Source: Jannaschia pagri
GTDB lineage: Bacteria; Pseudomonadota; Alphaproteobacteria; Rhodobacterales; Rhodobacteraceae
Assembly: GCF_019655435.1 (NCBI RefSeq)
Contig: NZ_BPFH01000007.1
Location: forward strand, 1 to 64,000
DNA length: 64,000 nucleotides
Reading direction: 5' to 3'
Under the pieces are notes generated by a model. That model ran no database searches and was not told where the DNA came from. It saw only the letters and a program-made list of their open reading frames with translations. Shown piece after piece: positions 54,969 through 63,903 of this stretch. The position numbers were made by a program, and so were the translations under genes. How positions within the stretch are numbered: position 1 is the first letter of the stretch; each line of letters begins with the position of its first letter.

Positions 54969-57362
54969 ATGAAATTCACGCTTTCCTGGCTGAAACGCCA
55001 CCTCGAGACCACTGCCACGGTCGATCAAATCACCGAGGCTCTGACCGATCTGGGCCTAGAGGTTGAGGGCGTCGAGGATCGTGCCGCGCGGTTGAAGGAT
55101 TTTACCCTCGGCTACGTAGAAAGCGCCGAGAAGCACCCGGATGCGGACCGTCTGCGCGTCTGCCAGGTGGCCACCGACGAAGGCGTCAAACAGATCATCT
55201 GCGGTGCGCCCAACGCGCGCCAAGGCATCACGGTCGTCGTCGCCAAGCCCGGTGTCTATGTGCCCGGTATCGACACCACCATCGGCGTCGGCAAAATCCG
55301 GGGCATCGAGAGCTTCGGCATGATGGCCTCGGAGCGGGAGTTGGAGCTATCTGACGAACACGACGGCATCATCGAACTGCCCTCGGGCGAGGTGGGACAG
55401 CGGTTCACCGATTGGCTGACTGAGCACGACCCGGCCAAGGTCGATCCTGTGATCGAGATCGCCATCACGCCCAACCGTCCCGACGCGCTGGGCGTGCGGG
55501 GTATAGCCCGCGATTTGGCTGCGCGCGGCCTAGGCGCGCTGATCCCCCAGGGCACGCCGGTGATCGAGGGCACCTTCGATTGCCCCACCAGTGTCACCAT
55601 CGCCGAGGATACGACCGACGGTTGCCCGGTCTTCGCCCTGCGCCTCATTCGGGGGGTCAAGAACGGGCCCTCGCCAGACTGGCTCCAAGATCAATTGCGG
55701 GCCATTGGTTTGCGTCCCATCAGCTTCCTGGTGGATGTCACCAATTGGTTCACTTACGATCTGAATCGTCCGCTGCATGTCTTTGACGCTGATGTGGTGA
55801 AGGGCGACCTGCGCGTGCATCGCGCGGTCGGTGGTGAGACGATCACTGCGCTGGATGAAAAGGACTATACATTGCCCGAGGGGGCTATGGTCATCAGCGA
55901 TGACGCCGGTGTCGAAAGTATTGCGGGCATCATGGGCGGCGCCCATTCGGGCGTGACCGAGGACACCGTGAATGTGCTGGTCGAAAGCGCCTTCTGGGAC
56001 CACATCCAGACTGCGCTGACGGGCCGGGCGCTCAAGATCAACTCCGACGCGCGCTACCGGTTCGAGCGGGGCGTGGACCCGGCGTTCACGCCCGATGGGC
56101 TGGACCACGCCACGCGGATGATCCTGGACCACGCGGGTGGTGAGGCGTCGCGCCCTGTTATTGCGGGCGCGGTGCCGGATGTGTCGCGTGCCTATAAGCT
56201 CGACACCGCGCGGGTCGAAAGCCTGGTTGGCATGGCCATCCCAGCTGATGAACAGCGCGAGACGCTGACTGCGCTCGGCTTTGCGTTGGACGGCGACATG
56301 GCGGCGGTGCCGTCCTGGCGCCCCGATGTGCAGGGCGAGGCCGATTTGGTGGAAGAGGTGGCGCGCGTCGCCTCGCTGACCAAACTCCAGGGCAAGCCCC
56401 TGTCGCGGCCCGCCCAGGTGTTGCGCCCGGTTCTGACACCGATGCAAATGCGCGAGCGGACGGCGCGGCGCACGGCGGCGGCGCTGGGCTACGACGAATG
56501 CGTGACCTATGCTTTCATCGACCAGGCCTCGGCGGCGCTGTTCGGTGGCGGGACAGAGGCGACCCGGCTGGAGAACCCGATCTCGTCGGACATGTCTCAT
56601 ATGCGGCCCGCGCTGCTGCCCGGGCTGTTGCAGGCCGCCGCTCGCAACCAGGCCCGAGGCTTTGCCGATATGGCCCTGTTCGAAGTCGGCGCGGCCTTCC
56701 ACGGGGGGGAGCCGGGTGAGCAGCATCTGATGGTGTCGGGCCTGTTGGTTGGCCACACCGGGCCCAAAGGCGTCCATGGGGACCGTCGGCCGGTGGATGT
56801 CTTCGACGCCCGCGCCGATGCCGAGGCGGTTTTGTCGGCCATCGGGGCGCCCGCCAAGGCCCAGATCCTGCGCGGCGTGCAGGATTGGTGGCATCCGGGC
56901 CGGTCAGGCAAGATCTGCCTGGGGCCGAAGAAAGTGTTGGCAGTGTTCGGGGAAATCCACCCCAAGGTCCTGCGGGCCATGGATGTGAAGGGCCCTGCGG
57001 TCGGTTTCACAGTTTGGCCCGCTGAGGTGCCCTTCCCCAAGGCCCAAGGGGCGTCGCGCGGTGCCCTGCACCTGTCTGACCTGCAGGCGGTGGATCGGGA
57101 CTTTGCCTTTGTCGTCGACGCCGAGGTGGAGGCCCAAAAGCTGGTCCAAGCGGCCCTCGGTGCGGATAAAGCGCTGATCTCCGACGTGCGCGTTTTTGAT
57201 ACCTTCGAAGGCGGCAGCTTGGAGGCCGGGCAAAAGTCTGTTGCCCTGACCGTGCGCTTGCAGCCCACCGACAAGACCCTGACCGACAAGGACATCGAGG
57301 CCGTGGCCGCGAAGGTGGTCGAGAAGGTGACGAAGGCGACAGGCGGCACCCTACGCGGGTGA
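54969..57362 (+). CDS. pheT: Phenylalanyl-tRNA synthetase beta subunit
   Basis: The 797-residue protein has the standard PheT layout. A tRNA-binding OB fold spans about 38-150 (LGYVESAEKHPDADRLRVCQ), followed by B3/B4 editing domain, B5 domain and the catalytic-like core (MRPALLPGLLQAAARNQARG), and a C-terminal ferredoxin-fold anticodon-binding domain (about 700-797). With PheS it charges tRNA-Phe. pheS is not adjacent, which is common in Rhodobacterales. Confidence 0.97.
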   Translation: MKFTLSWLKRHLETTATVDQITEALTDLGLEVEGVEDRAARLKDFTLGYVESAEKHPDADRLRVCQVATDEGVKQIICGAPNARQGITVVVAKPGVYVPGIDTTIGVGKIRGIESFGMMASERELELSDEHDGIIELPSGEVGQRFTDWLTEHDPAKVDPVIEIAITPNRPDALGVRGIARDLAARGLGALIPQGTPVIEGTFDCPTSVTIAEDTTDGCPVFALRLIRGVKNGPSPDWLQDQLRAIGLRPISFLVDVTNWFTYDLNRPLHVFDADVVKGDLRVHRAVGGETITALDEKDYTLPEGAMVISDDAGVESIAGIMGGAHSGVTEDTVNVLVESAFWDHIQTALTGRALKINSDARYRFERGVDPAFTPDGLDHATRMILDHAGGEASRPVIAGAVPDVSRAYKLDTARVESLVGMAIPADEQRETLTALGFALDGDMAAVPSWRPDVQGEADLVEEVARVASLTKLQGKPLSRPAQVLRPVLTPMQMRERTARRTAAALGYDECVTYAFIDQASAALFGGGTEATRLENPISSDMSHMRPALLPGLLQAAARNQARGFADMALFEVGAAFHGGEPGEQHLMVSGLLVGHTGPKGVHGDRRPVDVFDARADAEAVLSAIGAPAKAQILRGVQDWWHPGRSGKICLGPKKVLAVFGEIHPKVLRAMDVKGPAVGFTVWPAEVPFPKAQGASRGALHLSDLQAVDRDFAFVVDAEVEAQKLVQAALGADKALISDVRVFDTFEGGSLEAGQKSVALTVRLQPTDKTLTDKDIEAVAAKVVEKVTKATGGTLRG

Positions 57363-57394
57363 TGGGCGGCGAAGGCGAACCGCCGCGCAATGCG

Positions 57395-58006
57395 TCAGCG
57401 CGGCAGGTCCCGCCAGCCTTTCCAGATCAGCAAGGCGCCCACGCCCGCGAGGCCACAGGCGCTAATCCGATGGATGGGGATCCGGGCCGCGAGGGGCGAG
57501 CGCACGGCCCGGACCGTCAGAAGTGCATAGGCAAGGATCGAGGTCGCATCTACGGCGATGAAAACGGCGCCATAGACCAAAGACTGTGCCACAACGTTCA
57601 GATCCGGCGCGATGAAGCCCGGGAACAGCGCGACGAAAAACACGATTGCCTTTGGGTTTGTCACGCAGGCGAAGAACCCACTGAGAAAGGCGCGGCGGTC
57701 ATGGTCGTGGGGCAGGCTCTCGCCGGTGTCGTGCCAGGCCCGCCAAGCAAGCCAAAGGATATAGGCACCGCCCGCCAATTGCAGCGCTGGCAAAACCTGG
57801 TCCGCCAGCCCGATCAACACCCGCAGCCCGGCCACAGCCACGGCGATATGCACCATCGTGCCGAGCGCGTCACCGGCCACAGCCCAATACATAGCGCGCC
57901 GTCCCCCGCGGAGGGCTTGGCTGGTGGCCAGGGCGACCGACGGGCCGGGCGTTGCGGCGATGGCCAGAGTGGCCAGCAAGAAGCTGAAGAAAAGGGTCGG
58001 GTCCAT
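57395..58006 (-). CDS. LysE-family amino acid exporter
   Basis: The 203-residue membrane protein has about six hydrophobic segments and the RhtB/LysE motif AATPGPSVALATSQALRGGRRA followed by GDALGTMVHIAVAVAGL. Members export lysine, homoserine, threonine or similar amino acids. The ATG at 58006 has GGAGG 5 bp upstream and gives the normal N-terminus; an earlier in-frame start adds nine residues. It converges on pheT with a 32-bp gap. Confidence 0.9.
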   Translation of the reverse strand: MDPTLFFSFLLATLAIAATPGPSVALATSQALRGGRRAMYWAVAGDALGTMVHIAVAVAGLRVLIGLADQVLPALQLAGGAYILWLAWRAWHDTGESLPHDHDRRAFLSGFFACVTNPKAIVFFVALFPGFIAPDLNVVAQSLVYGAVFIAVDATSILAYALLTVRAVRSPLAARIPIHRISACGLAGVGALLIWKGWRDLPR

Positions 58007-58149
58007 GTCGCCTCCGCTCGGTGTGAGGGACACGTTAGTCGCAAAACGGGCCGCCCCATAGGCGACCCGCGTCGATCTTTTGTGATGTCTGGTTCAGCAG
58101 ATCGGATCGCGACGACCGCTGATCATGCGACAGACCGAGGCCCTTTGCG

Positions 58150-58590
58150 TCAGGCGGCAAGATCCTTGCGCATTTCCAACTCGCCGATGGCGCTGCTCAG
58201 GCTCGCATGTTGTTCCACGAGGAAAGCGAACTCCGGCGCGTCCCCGTCGATGGCGGTGATGGCCTCATCGTAGGCGTCCAGCAGGACTTTTTCGCCGCGC
58301 ACAATCTCCGCCAGGACCGCAGCTTCATCGCCGTCCGTCAGGATATCCTTGATCCCCACGAAGCTACGGTGGGCCGAGGCCAGGAGCGAGCCATCATCGC
58401 CCACCTCCACGCCCATGCGGCTCAAGACGGCTCGGATCTCATCGGCGTTCCGCTGACGCCGCTCCAGGAAGGAGGAGAGAGTGGATTTCAGGTGCGGGGC
58501 ATCAACGTGGTCGAGGGCGTCGGTATAGCCGTCGCGGCTATCCACAAGGCGCGTCAGAAGGGTTTTCAGGGCGTCCGTACGCGTGGTCAT
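58150..58590 (-). CDS. DUF2383 (PA2169-family) four-helix-bundle protein
   Basis: The 146-residue helical protein resembles ferritin-like four-helix bundles of the PA2169/DUF2383 family (LVDSRDGYTDALDHV, then FLERRQRNADEIRAVLSRMG and the histidine in SAHRSFVGIKDIL). Genes of this type are often stress-induced, but the molecular role is unknown. It is monocistronic, between the LysE gene and the acyl-CoA-ligase-like gene. Confidence 0.8.
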   Translation of the reverse strand: MTTRTDALKTLLTRLVDSRDGYTDALDHVDAPHLKSTLSSFLERRQRNADEIRAVLSRMGVEVGDDGSLLASAHRSFVGIKDILTDGDEAAVLAEIVRGEKVLLDAYDEAITAIDGDAPEFAFLVEQHASLSSAIGELEMRKDLAA

Positions 58591-58701
58591 GGGCGTCTCC
58601 GTTTGCAGGTTTCGGATACCCTTTCAACGCCCTCAGACCGGGGATCGGTTCCCACCATCCGGGCGGGATCCGTCCCTTTTCGCGCTGACCGGCCTGCGCC
58701 G

Positions 58702-59889
58702 TCAGTCGTAGACCCGTTGGTCGTCGATGACCTTGCCGTCGTTGGGCAGGCTATCGACCCGTGCCACGCGCCCCTTCAGCTTGAGACAGGCGGCGACCGA
58801 CGCGGCCCAGGCGGCCTCATCCCCGCCGTCCGCCTCAATGGCCACGTCCATGGCGTCCATCTCCCCCTCGCGGGTGACGGTGACGCGGGCGGCGCGGATC
58901 TCTGGGTGGCGTGCGACCAGGTCTGCCACCTGCTCGGGCCGAACGAACATGCCCTTGATCTTGGCCGTCTGATCGGCGCGACCCATCCAACCCTTGATCC
59001 GCGTATTGGTCCGCCCACAGGGCGACACCCCAGGCAAAATCGCCGATAGGTCGCCCGTGGCAAAGCGGATCAGCGGGTAATCGGGGTTCAGCGCGGTGAC
59101 CACGACCTCGCCCACCTCCCCTTCGGCAACGGGGGTGCCGGTGCCGGGGCGGACGATTTCGACGATCACGCCCTCGTCCAGGATCATGCCCTCCATGGCC
59201 TCGGATTCGTAGGCGACGTTGCCCAGATCAGCCGTCGCATAGCATTGCAGGCAGGTGATGCCGCGCTCGGCGTACTCCGTCCGGAGGGAGGGGAACAGCG
59301 CGCCCCCCCCAACGGCCGCGCGCGTGATCGACAGGGGCATCCCCATCTCATCGGCGCGGTCCAGGATCACCTTGAGGTAATCCGGTGTGCCCGCATAGGC
59401 CGTTGTCCCCACATCGCGGGCCGCGCGGACCTGCAGGTCGGTTTGCCCGACCCCCGCCGGCAGGACACGAGCGCCCACGGCCCGCGCGCCGTTCTCGAAA
59501 ATCATGCCCGCAGGCGTCAGGTGGTAGCCGAAGCAATTCTGAACCGTGTCGCCTTTGCCGATGCCACAGGCGTGCAGAAACCGGCCCATGCGCCACCAGT
59601 CGTGCCCTACGCCACCAGGTTCATAGATCGGACCGGGCGATTGGAAGACATGGGCAACATCGCCAACGAACATGCCGCCAAAGGGCGGCACCGCCGCCTG
59701 CCATTCCGACAGTTGCGATTTGCGCAGCACAGGCAGCTTGGCCAAATCCGACAGGTCGCCAAGCTCGACCTCTGGCAGGCAATTGTCCGGCTGGCTTCGC
59801 GTGCGGCTCAGCTGGGCCCGCAAAGCCTCTAGCTGCGCGGCCGCCCGCGCGTCGGCAGAGCGGGTTTCCAGGTCGTCGTAATAGGTCAT
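58702..59889 (-). CDS. Phenylacetate-CoA ligase-like AMP-forming enzyme with atypical P-loop
   Basis: The 395-residue protein follows the PaaK fold, with CFGYHLTPAGMIFENGARAVGARVLP, the aromatic-pocket GTPDYLKVIL, the adenine-binding CYATADLGNVAYES, RFATGDLSAILPG and a C-terminal domain with GRADQTAKIKGMFV. The usual Ser/Thr-Gly-rich phosphate-binding loop (SSGTTGKP) is replaced by FQSPGPIYEPG. It may still activate an acid as a CoA thioester, but the altered loop makes this uncertain. It starts in an ATGA overlap with the App1 gene and lies in the cluster with LIV-type transport genes, so an organic acid or amino acid substrate is plausible. Confidence 0.8.
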   Translation of the reverse strand: MTYYDDLETRSADARAAAQLEALRAQLSRTRSQPDNCLPEVELGDLSDLAKLPVLRKSQLSEWQAAVPPFGGMFVGDVAHVFQSPGPIYEPGGVGHDWWRMGRFLHACGIGKGDTVQNCFGYHLTPAGMIFENGARAVGARVLPAGVGQTDLQVRAARDVGTTAYAGTPDYLKVILDRADEMGMPLSITRAAVGGGALFPSLRTEYAERGITCLQCYATADLGNVAYESEAMEGMILDEGVIVEIVRPGTGTPVAEGEVGEVVVTALNPDYPLIRFATGDLSAILPGVSPCGRTNTRIKGWMGRADQTAKIKGMFVRPEQVADLVARHPEIRAARVTVTREGEMDAMDVAIEADGGDEAAWAASVAACLKLKGRVARVDSLPNDGKVIDDQRVYD

Positions 59890-60878
59890 TGCAGTCCCCA
59901 ATGGTGTTGCGCGCCGTCAAACGACGGCCCGTGGAAGCAGGGCACGCCCGCGGCCTCGATGTCTTGGATGGTGCGCGCGTCATCGGCGCCCACGCCAGGG
60001 GCGGGTTCCCGCAGGGCCACACCCAAGATGCGGCCCGGATGGCGCGCGATGGCGTCTCGGTAAACGGTCGCGTCCTTTTGCCCGCTATCCCCCAGGAGAT
60101 AGGCGGGCAGATGTGGATTGGCCGCCAGGATCTTATCGATCGCGGCGCCCTTGTGGTTGCGGTGGCTTTTGCCGATCCCATCGTCGGTCAACCCGAGATC
60201 GCGCAGAAACATGGCGCCCAGCGGCACATCGTGACGGCGGAACAGCGCGTCCAGAAAGTGGTGCAGGTTCCAAGGCGAAGACGAGACATAGAACATCGGA
60301 TTGCGCCCGTCCTTGGACAAAGCCTGCAGCAACGACTGTGCGTCGCCGTGGACGTGTCGGGTCAGGGCCGAACCGGTAAAGGTCGTCCAAAGGTTGCGCG
60401 GCAGGGAATGGGCTCCGGTTTCGATCACGGTGTCGTCGATGTCGGAGATGACCAGAAAGTCCGCCGCCGGGTCCGGGACACGGACCGGGAAAGGCACAAC
60501 CTCCGAGGTCTGGGCGATCCGTACGGGGATACTGGCCCACCCGGGCGAAGCCTGCCGTGGCACGGTCAGGTGGATGTACCCCTCCGCGTCGCTTGTGGCC
60601 ATTTGCCCCGCCGCTTCGACAGGTACGTCAGCCACTTCATCGGTGATGAACAGCGACACCATCTGCCGCACATTTGTCCACCGCGACGCACCGGGTTCCG
60701 GCGTGCCCCGCCGCAGGTGCGTCAGGACCCGCCCGCGCAGCACCAGACCCTCAGGGCTGCCATAGCCCGTGTAAGCATCTAGCACCGGTGGCGCATCGCG
60801 CCTTTGTCCGATCCGTTCCAGCAGTGCCTCAACCGCGCGCCCAATCCGCAGCAGCAAGGGCCGAATGGTGCGAGACAT
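59886..60878 (-). CDS. App1-family phosphatase (DUF2183)
   Basis: The 330-residue protein has the HAD-like DxDxT motif in VISDIDDTVIETG (Asp146, Asp148, Thr150), followed by FYVSSSPWNLHHFLDALF and LLGDSGQKDATVYRD. This is the catalytic domain of yeast App1 phosphatidate phosphatase and its bacterial relatives. The bacterial substrate is unknown. The ATG at 60878 follows AGGAGG. It is co-translated with the acyl-CoA-ligase-like gene. Confidence 0.88.
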   Translation of the reverse strand: MSRTIRPLLLRIGRAVEALLERIGQRRDAPPVLDAYTGYGSPEGLVLRGRVLTHLRRGTPEPGASRWTNVRQMVSLFITDEVADVPVEAAGQMATSDAEGYIHLTVPRQASPGWASIPVRIAQTSEVVPFPVRVPDPAADFLVISDIDDTVIETGAHSLPRNLWTTFTGSALTRHVHGDAQSLLQALSKDGRNPMFYVSSSPWNLHHFLDALFRRHDVPLGAMFLRDLGLTDDGIGKSHRNHKGAAIDKILAANPHLPAYLLGDSGQKDATVYRDAIARHPGRILGVALREPAPGVGADDARTIQDIEAAGVPCFHGPSFDGAQHHWGLQ

Positions 60879-60910
60879 GGCGACCTCCTGGGGGGATTCC
60901 TGCCACATCG

Positions 60911-61210
60911 CTAGGGACCTGTGACCGCGCAGGCCAGGGAAATGCGCAGGGGCCGTCCGGGCAGGCGGACGATCTCTCCGCGAACCTCCAATTCCAGCCG
61001 GACGGTGGTCATATGCCAGCCGAGCGATCCGAGGTCGGTGCGGTCGTCCTCCGACAGGTGCTGACCGGCGATCTTCGCGATGTCCCGTGTCGGGAGAGGT
61101 CCATCGGCCAACGCCTTGTGCAACGCCTCCCGGCAGGCCTCGACCTTCCATGTGGGAACGTTAGTCGCCGTTGTCCCGGCAGGCGTGCGGCAGGGCGTTC
61201 GGTCGGTCAT
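60911..61210 (-). CDS. Small winged-helix-like protein, probably DUF6958
   Basis: The 99-residue protein has a helical middle (VEACREALHKALADGPLPTR) and the end LGWHMTTVRLELEVRGEIVR plus LPGRPLRISL. This pattern resembles the DUF6958 family of small winged-helix-like proteins, whose function is unknown. Its start overlaps the stop of thpR (ATGA), so the two are coupled. The family assignment is from memory. Confidence 0.6.
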   Translation of the reverse strand: MTDRTPCRTPAGTTATNVPTWKVEACREALHKALADGPLPTRDIAKIAGQHLSEDDRTDLGSLGWHMTTVRLELEVRGEIVRLPGRPLRISLACAVTGP

Positions 61211-61752
61211 GCGGGCACTAGGGGGTATTCCGCGAGGGGTTCGTAGATCGGGCCTTGCGGCGTCAGCAACGATGACCAGAGCGTCAAGCGATGCGCCTCC
61301 GCCGGGGGCAAATCGGGCGCGCCAACCCGCAGGAGCGTTCCGGCCAAACGCTCGGTATCGGCCCGCGCCGTCCCGCCATACCGCAGCAACGTCACATGGG
61401 GACGAAAGCGTTCGCGGGGCAGGTCGATTCCAGCCCGACGGACATCTTGGCGCACACCCTCCCTCAGGGTCGCCAAGGGCGGATCGGTCGCCAAGTCCAA
61501 GACAACCGCCCGTGGGCGCCCCTGACCCAGCGGTGCAAAGGCCAGCGGTCGCAGGGGCACGCCGCCCAGGGCCCGGGCGTCTAGCAGGTCATGGAGTGCT
61601 TCCAGTCGTTGGGGCGGCTGATCGTCCAAGAAGGCCAGCGTGATATGCAGGTCATCCGCGTCGACCGCCCGTCCGCCCGGCAGCCGGGATTGCACCCGCA
61701 TCAGCGGATCCACCCAGGCCTCGGGCACCGGAAGGCCGACGAAGGCCCTCAT
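61207..61752 (-). CDS. thpR: RNA 2',3'-cyclic phosphodiesterase (2H family, ThpR)
   Basis: The 181-residue 2H phosphoesterase has the two HxT motifs, LHITLAFLDD (His36-Ile-Thr38) and RPHVTLLRYGG (His119-Val-Thr121), at the expected spacing. ThpR opens 2',3'-cyclic phosphates at RNA ends and was first described as a 2'-5' RNA ligase. It is coupled by 4-bp overlaps to the gene on each side. Confidence 0.93.
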   Translation of the reverse strand: MRAFVGLPVPEAWVDPLMRVQSRLPGGRAVDADDLHITLAFLDDQPPQRLEALHDLLDARALGGVPLRPLAFAPLGQGRPRAVVLDLATDPPLATLREGVRQDVRRAGIDLPRERFRPHVTLLRYGGTARADTERLAGTLLRVGAPDLPPAEAHRLTLWSSLLTPQGPIYEPLAEYPLVPA

Positions 61753-62414
61753 CCCGGCTGACCCGCCGTGGAGACGGCCACGAACATCACCAGTCCAAGC
61801 AGGAGGAGCAGGATGAACAACAACCCATACCGGCGGGTTTTACGCCGCGGGGGTTGGGTGTCCTCTTCTTCCTCAAGCACCGCTTCCGGCGCCTCGTCAA
61901 AGCCTTCTTCCACCGTTTGGGGGGGCGCTGCGGTCTTGGTCTGATCTCTCGCAAACAAGGCGCGGAGGCGATTGCCTCCGGCCGAGGGCTCCGGGTCGGC
62001 GCGCGGCGTCGCGCGGATGGGCGCGACCAGCGACGGAGCAGGCTTAGGCGCCTCGGCCACGGGGGGGGCGGTTGGGGGCAGGGTGGGCTCCGGCACGGCG
62101 GCCTCCGGCTCCTCGACCGAGGCCATATGGGCGTCCCAGGCGGCGGCTTCCTCGTCTGGCAGGCGCTCCGCCATCCATTGATCCAAGCGCTCTAGCAGGG
62201 CTTCATCCGGCGCCTCGGCGTGCATGGCGCTGTAGCGTTGGACGAGCAGGGCGACCCGCAACGTCTCTGCATCGGCGGCGAAGGCGTCGGATTGCTCCGC
62301 CGCCATAAGGGTGTCCGTGTCGAAGGATTCCGCGATCAGCAAATCGCCGTCGTCTTCGTGTCGCGCGGCCTCTAGCGCGGCGCGCAGCCGCGCCGCTTCG
62401 TCTTCGGTCACCAT
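61749..62414 (-). CDS. Uncharacterised membrane-anchored acidic protein
   Basis: The 221-residue protein has an acidic helical N-terminal half (about 1-100) and a proline-rich linker (about 100-150). A second acidic stretch follows, then a C-terminal membrane segment (YGLLFILLLLLGLVMFVAVS) preceded by basic PRRKTRRR-like residues. The layout suggests a tail-anchored cytoplasmic protein. No family is recognised. It overlaps thpR by 4 bp and lies 16 bp downstream of livF. Confidence 0.7.
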   Translation of the reverse strand: MVTEDEAARLRAALEAARHEDDGDLLIAESFDTDTLMAAEQSDAFAADAETLRVALLVQRYSAMHAEAPDEALLERLDQWMAERLPDEEAAAWDAHMASVEEPEAAVPEPTLPPTAPPVAEAPKPAPSLVAPIRATPRADPEPSAGGNRLRALFARDQTKTAAPPQTVEEGFDEAPEAVLEEEEDTQPPRRKTRRYGLLFILLLLLGLVMFVAVSTAGQPG

Positions 62415-62430
62415 ATCTAGCGCATCTTCC

Positions 62431-63276
62431 TCAGCTCAACCAACGCTTACGCCGCCGGTAAGATCGGACATCCCGAAAGGATTTGCGCCCTTCATCGGAC
62501 ATCCCCAGGTAGAACTCCTTCACGTCGGGGTTCTCCCGCAGATCGGCGGCGGGGCCGTCCATCACGACGCGACCCGACTCGAGGATATACCCGTAGTGCG
62601 CGAAACGCAGGGCCACATTGGTATTTTGTTCCGCCAGCAGAAACGACACGCCCTCTTTCTCATTGAGCGACTTCACGATGCCGAAGATTTCCTCGACCAA
62701 CTGGGGGGCCAGCCCCATGGACGGCTCGTCCAGCAGGATGGTTTCCGGTCGGCTCATCAACGCCCGTCCGATGGCGCACATCTGCTGTTCCCCGCCCGAG
62801 GTGTAGCCCGCCTGGGATGTCCGACGTTCCCGCAGCCGGGGGAAGTAGTCGTAGACCATTTCCAGGTCGTCCTTGATCGCGCGCCCCCCGTCCGAGCGGG
62901 TATAAGCGCCTGTCAGCAGGTTTTCCTCGACGGTCAGGTGCTCAAAGCAATGCCGCCCCTCCATCACCTGAACCACACCACGCTTGACCAGTTCGGCGGG
63001 CGACAGATCCTGGATCCGCTCGCCGCGATAGGTGATGGCCCCTTTGGTCACATCCCCCCGCTCGCTGCGCAGCAGGTTCGAGATCGCCTTAAGCGTCGTC
63101 GTCTTTCCCGCCCCGTTGCCGCCGAGCAGGGCCGTGATCCCGCCCTTGGGGACACTGAGCGAGACGCCTTTCAGCACCAAGATCACGTGGTTGTAGATCA
63201 CTTCGATGTTGTTGACCTCCAGCAAGGCGTCGGTCTGCGCCGCCGCTGCCGTCGTCTCGGGTGTGGTGTCCAGCAT
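62431..63276 (-). CDS. livF: Branched-chain amino acid-type ABC transporter ATPase (LivF-like)
   Basis: The 281-residue ATPase has Walker A LLGGNGAGKTTTLKAISNLL, signature SGGEQQMCAIGRALM and Walker B PETILLDEPSMGLAP. The sequence VVQVMEGRHCFEHLTVEENL is typical of LivF. It has about 20 extra residues at each end compared with E. coli LivF, including a basic tail SYRRRKRWLS. The ATG at 63276 follows AGGAGG. Upstream on the same strand lies the end of a substrate-binding-protein gene, so the two probably belong to one uptake system. Confidence 0.92.
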   Translation of the reverse strand: MLDTTPETTAAAAQTDALLEVNNIEVIYNHVILVLKGVSLSVPKGGITALLGGNGAGKTTTLKAISNLLRSERGDVTKGAITYRGERIQDLSPAELVKRGVVQVMEGRHCFEHLTVEENLLTGAYTRSDGGRAIKDDLEMVYDYFPRLRERRTSQAGYTSGGEQQMCAIGRALMSRPETILLDEPSMGLAPQLVEEIFGIVKSLNEKEGVSFLLAEQNTNVALRFAHYGYILESGRVVMDGPAADLRENPDVKEFYLGMSDEGRKSFRDVRSYRRRKRWLS

Positions 63277-63863
63277 GGGCTGCCTCCTAGAAATCTGGGA
63301 CCAGGTCGCAGGGGTGCGCCGCGCTTGGCCTGTCGATGGGTGTTGTCCGGTGTTTGTTGTCGCTGCGGTCGACCAGAATGGCGTTCCTGCGGCGCGCGAG
63401 GCCGCCCATAGCGATGGCTTGATGGGCGTGGGGGCTGGCTGACTGCCCCGCTCGCGAGCCTGGCCGCCCCGAGGCAATACGCCGGGCGCTTAGCTTGGCC
63501 GCGACCACGGAGTATCTCTCTTTGGCAAGGGGCTTAGATGCGGGGACCAGCGAGCGAACGCATCCGTCTCCCCATGGCCGCGGAGCGACTACGGCTCGCA
63601 TTCTGTCCGACTGCCAAGGATCTTTCGTCACAGATCCCACGTCAAAGGTGGCATCGCCTCCACTCGCGTACTCTGTCCCGAGACCAAACGCCCTGCGCCC
63701 ACTCACGGATGCCGAGGTTGCTAAGGTCGCAACCCGCCGACGGACCGTTTTGACGGGCCGCACCAAGGAGCATCCAGCGCGGTCCATCACCGTCGCCAAA
63801 TCCGCCAACCATGGCAGAGCGCGCGCCTGCTGCATCACGGGTCCCCAAGTACTCAAATGGAAC
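63277..63863. other. Gap upstream of livF, no gene recognised
   Basis: This stretch of about 590 bp between livF and the substrate-binding-protein gene is open in several frames on both strands, but none shows motifs, a convincing start or a ribosome-binding site. It probably holds the livF promoter. A decayed gene cannot be excluded. Confidence 0.5.
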
Positions 63864-63893
63864 GCCCCGGCCGGGCACAGACCAGGCCGGGGC
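63864..63893 (-). terminator. Hairpin after the substrate-binding-protein gene
   Basis: GCCCCGGCC and GGCCGGGGC form a perfect 9-bp stem with a 12-nt loop, 10 bp beyond the stop codon on the minus strand. It has no clear U run but is well placed to limit read-through from the abundant binding-protein transcript into livF. Confidence 0.65.
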
Positions 63894-63903
63894 GCGCTGT
63901 CCA

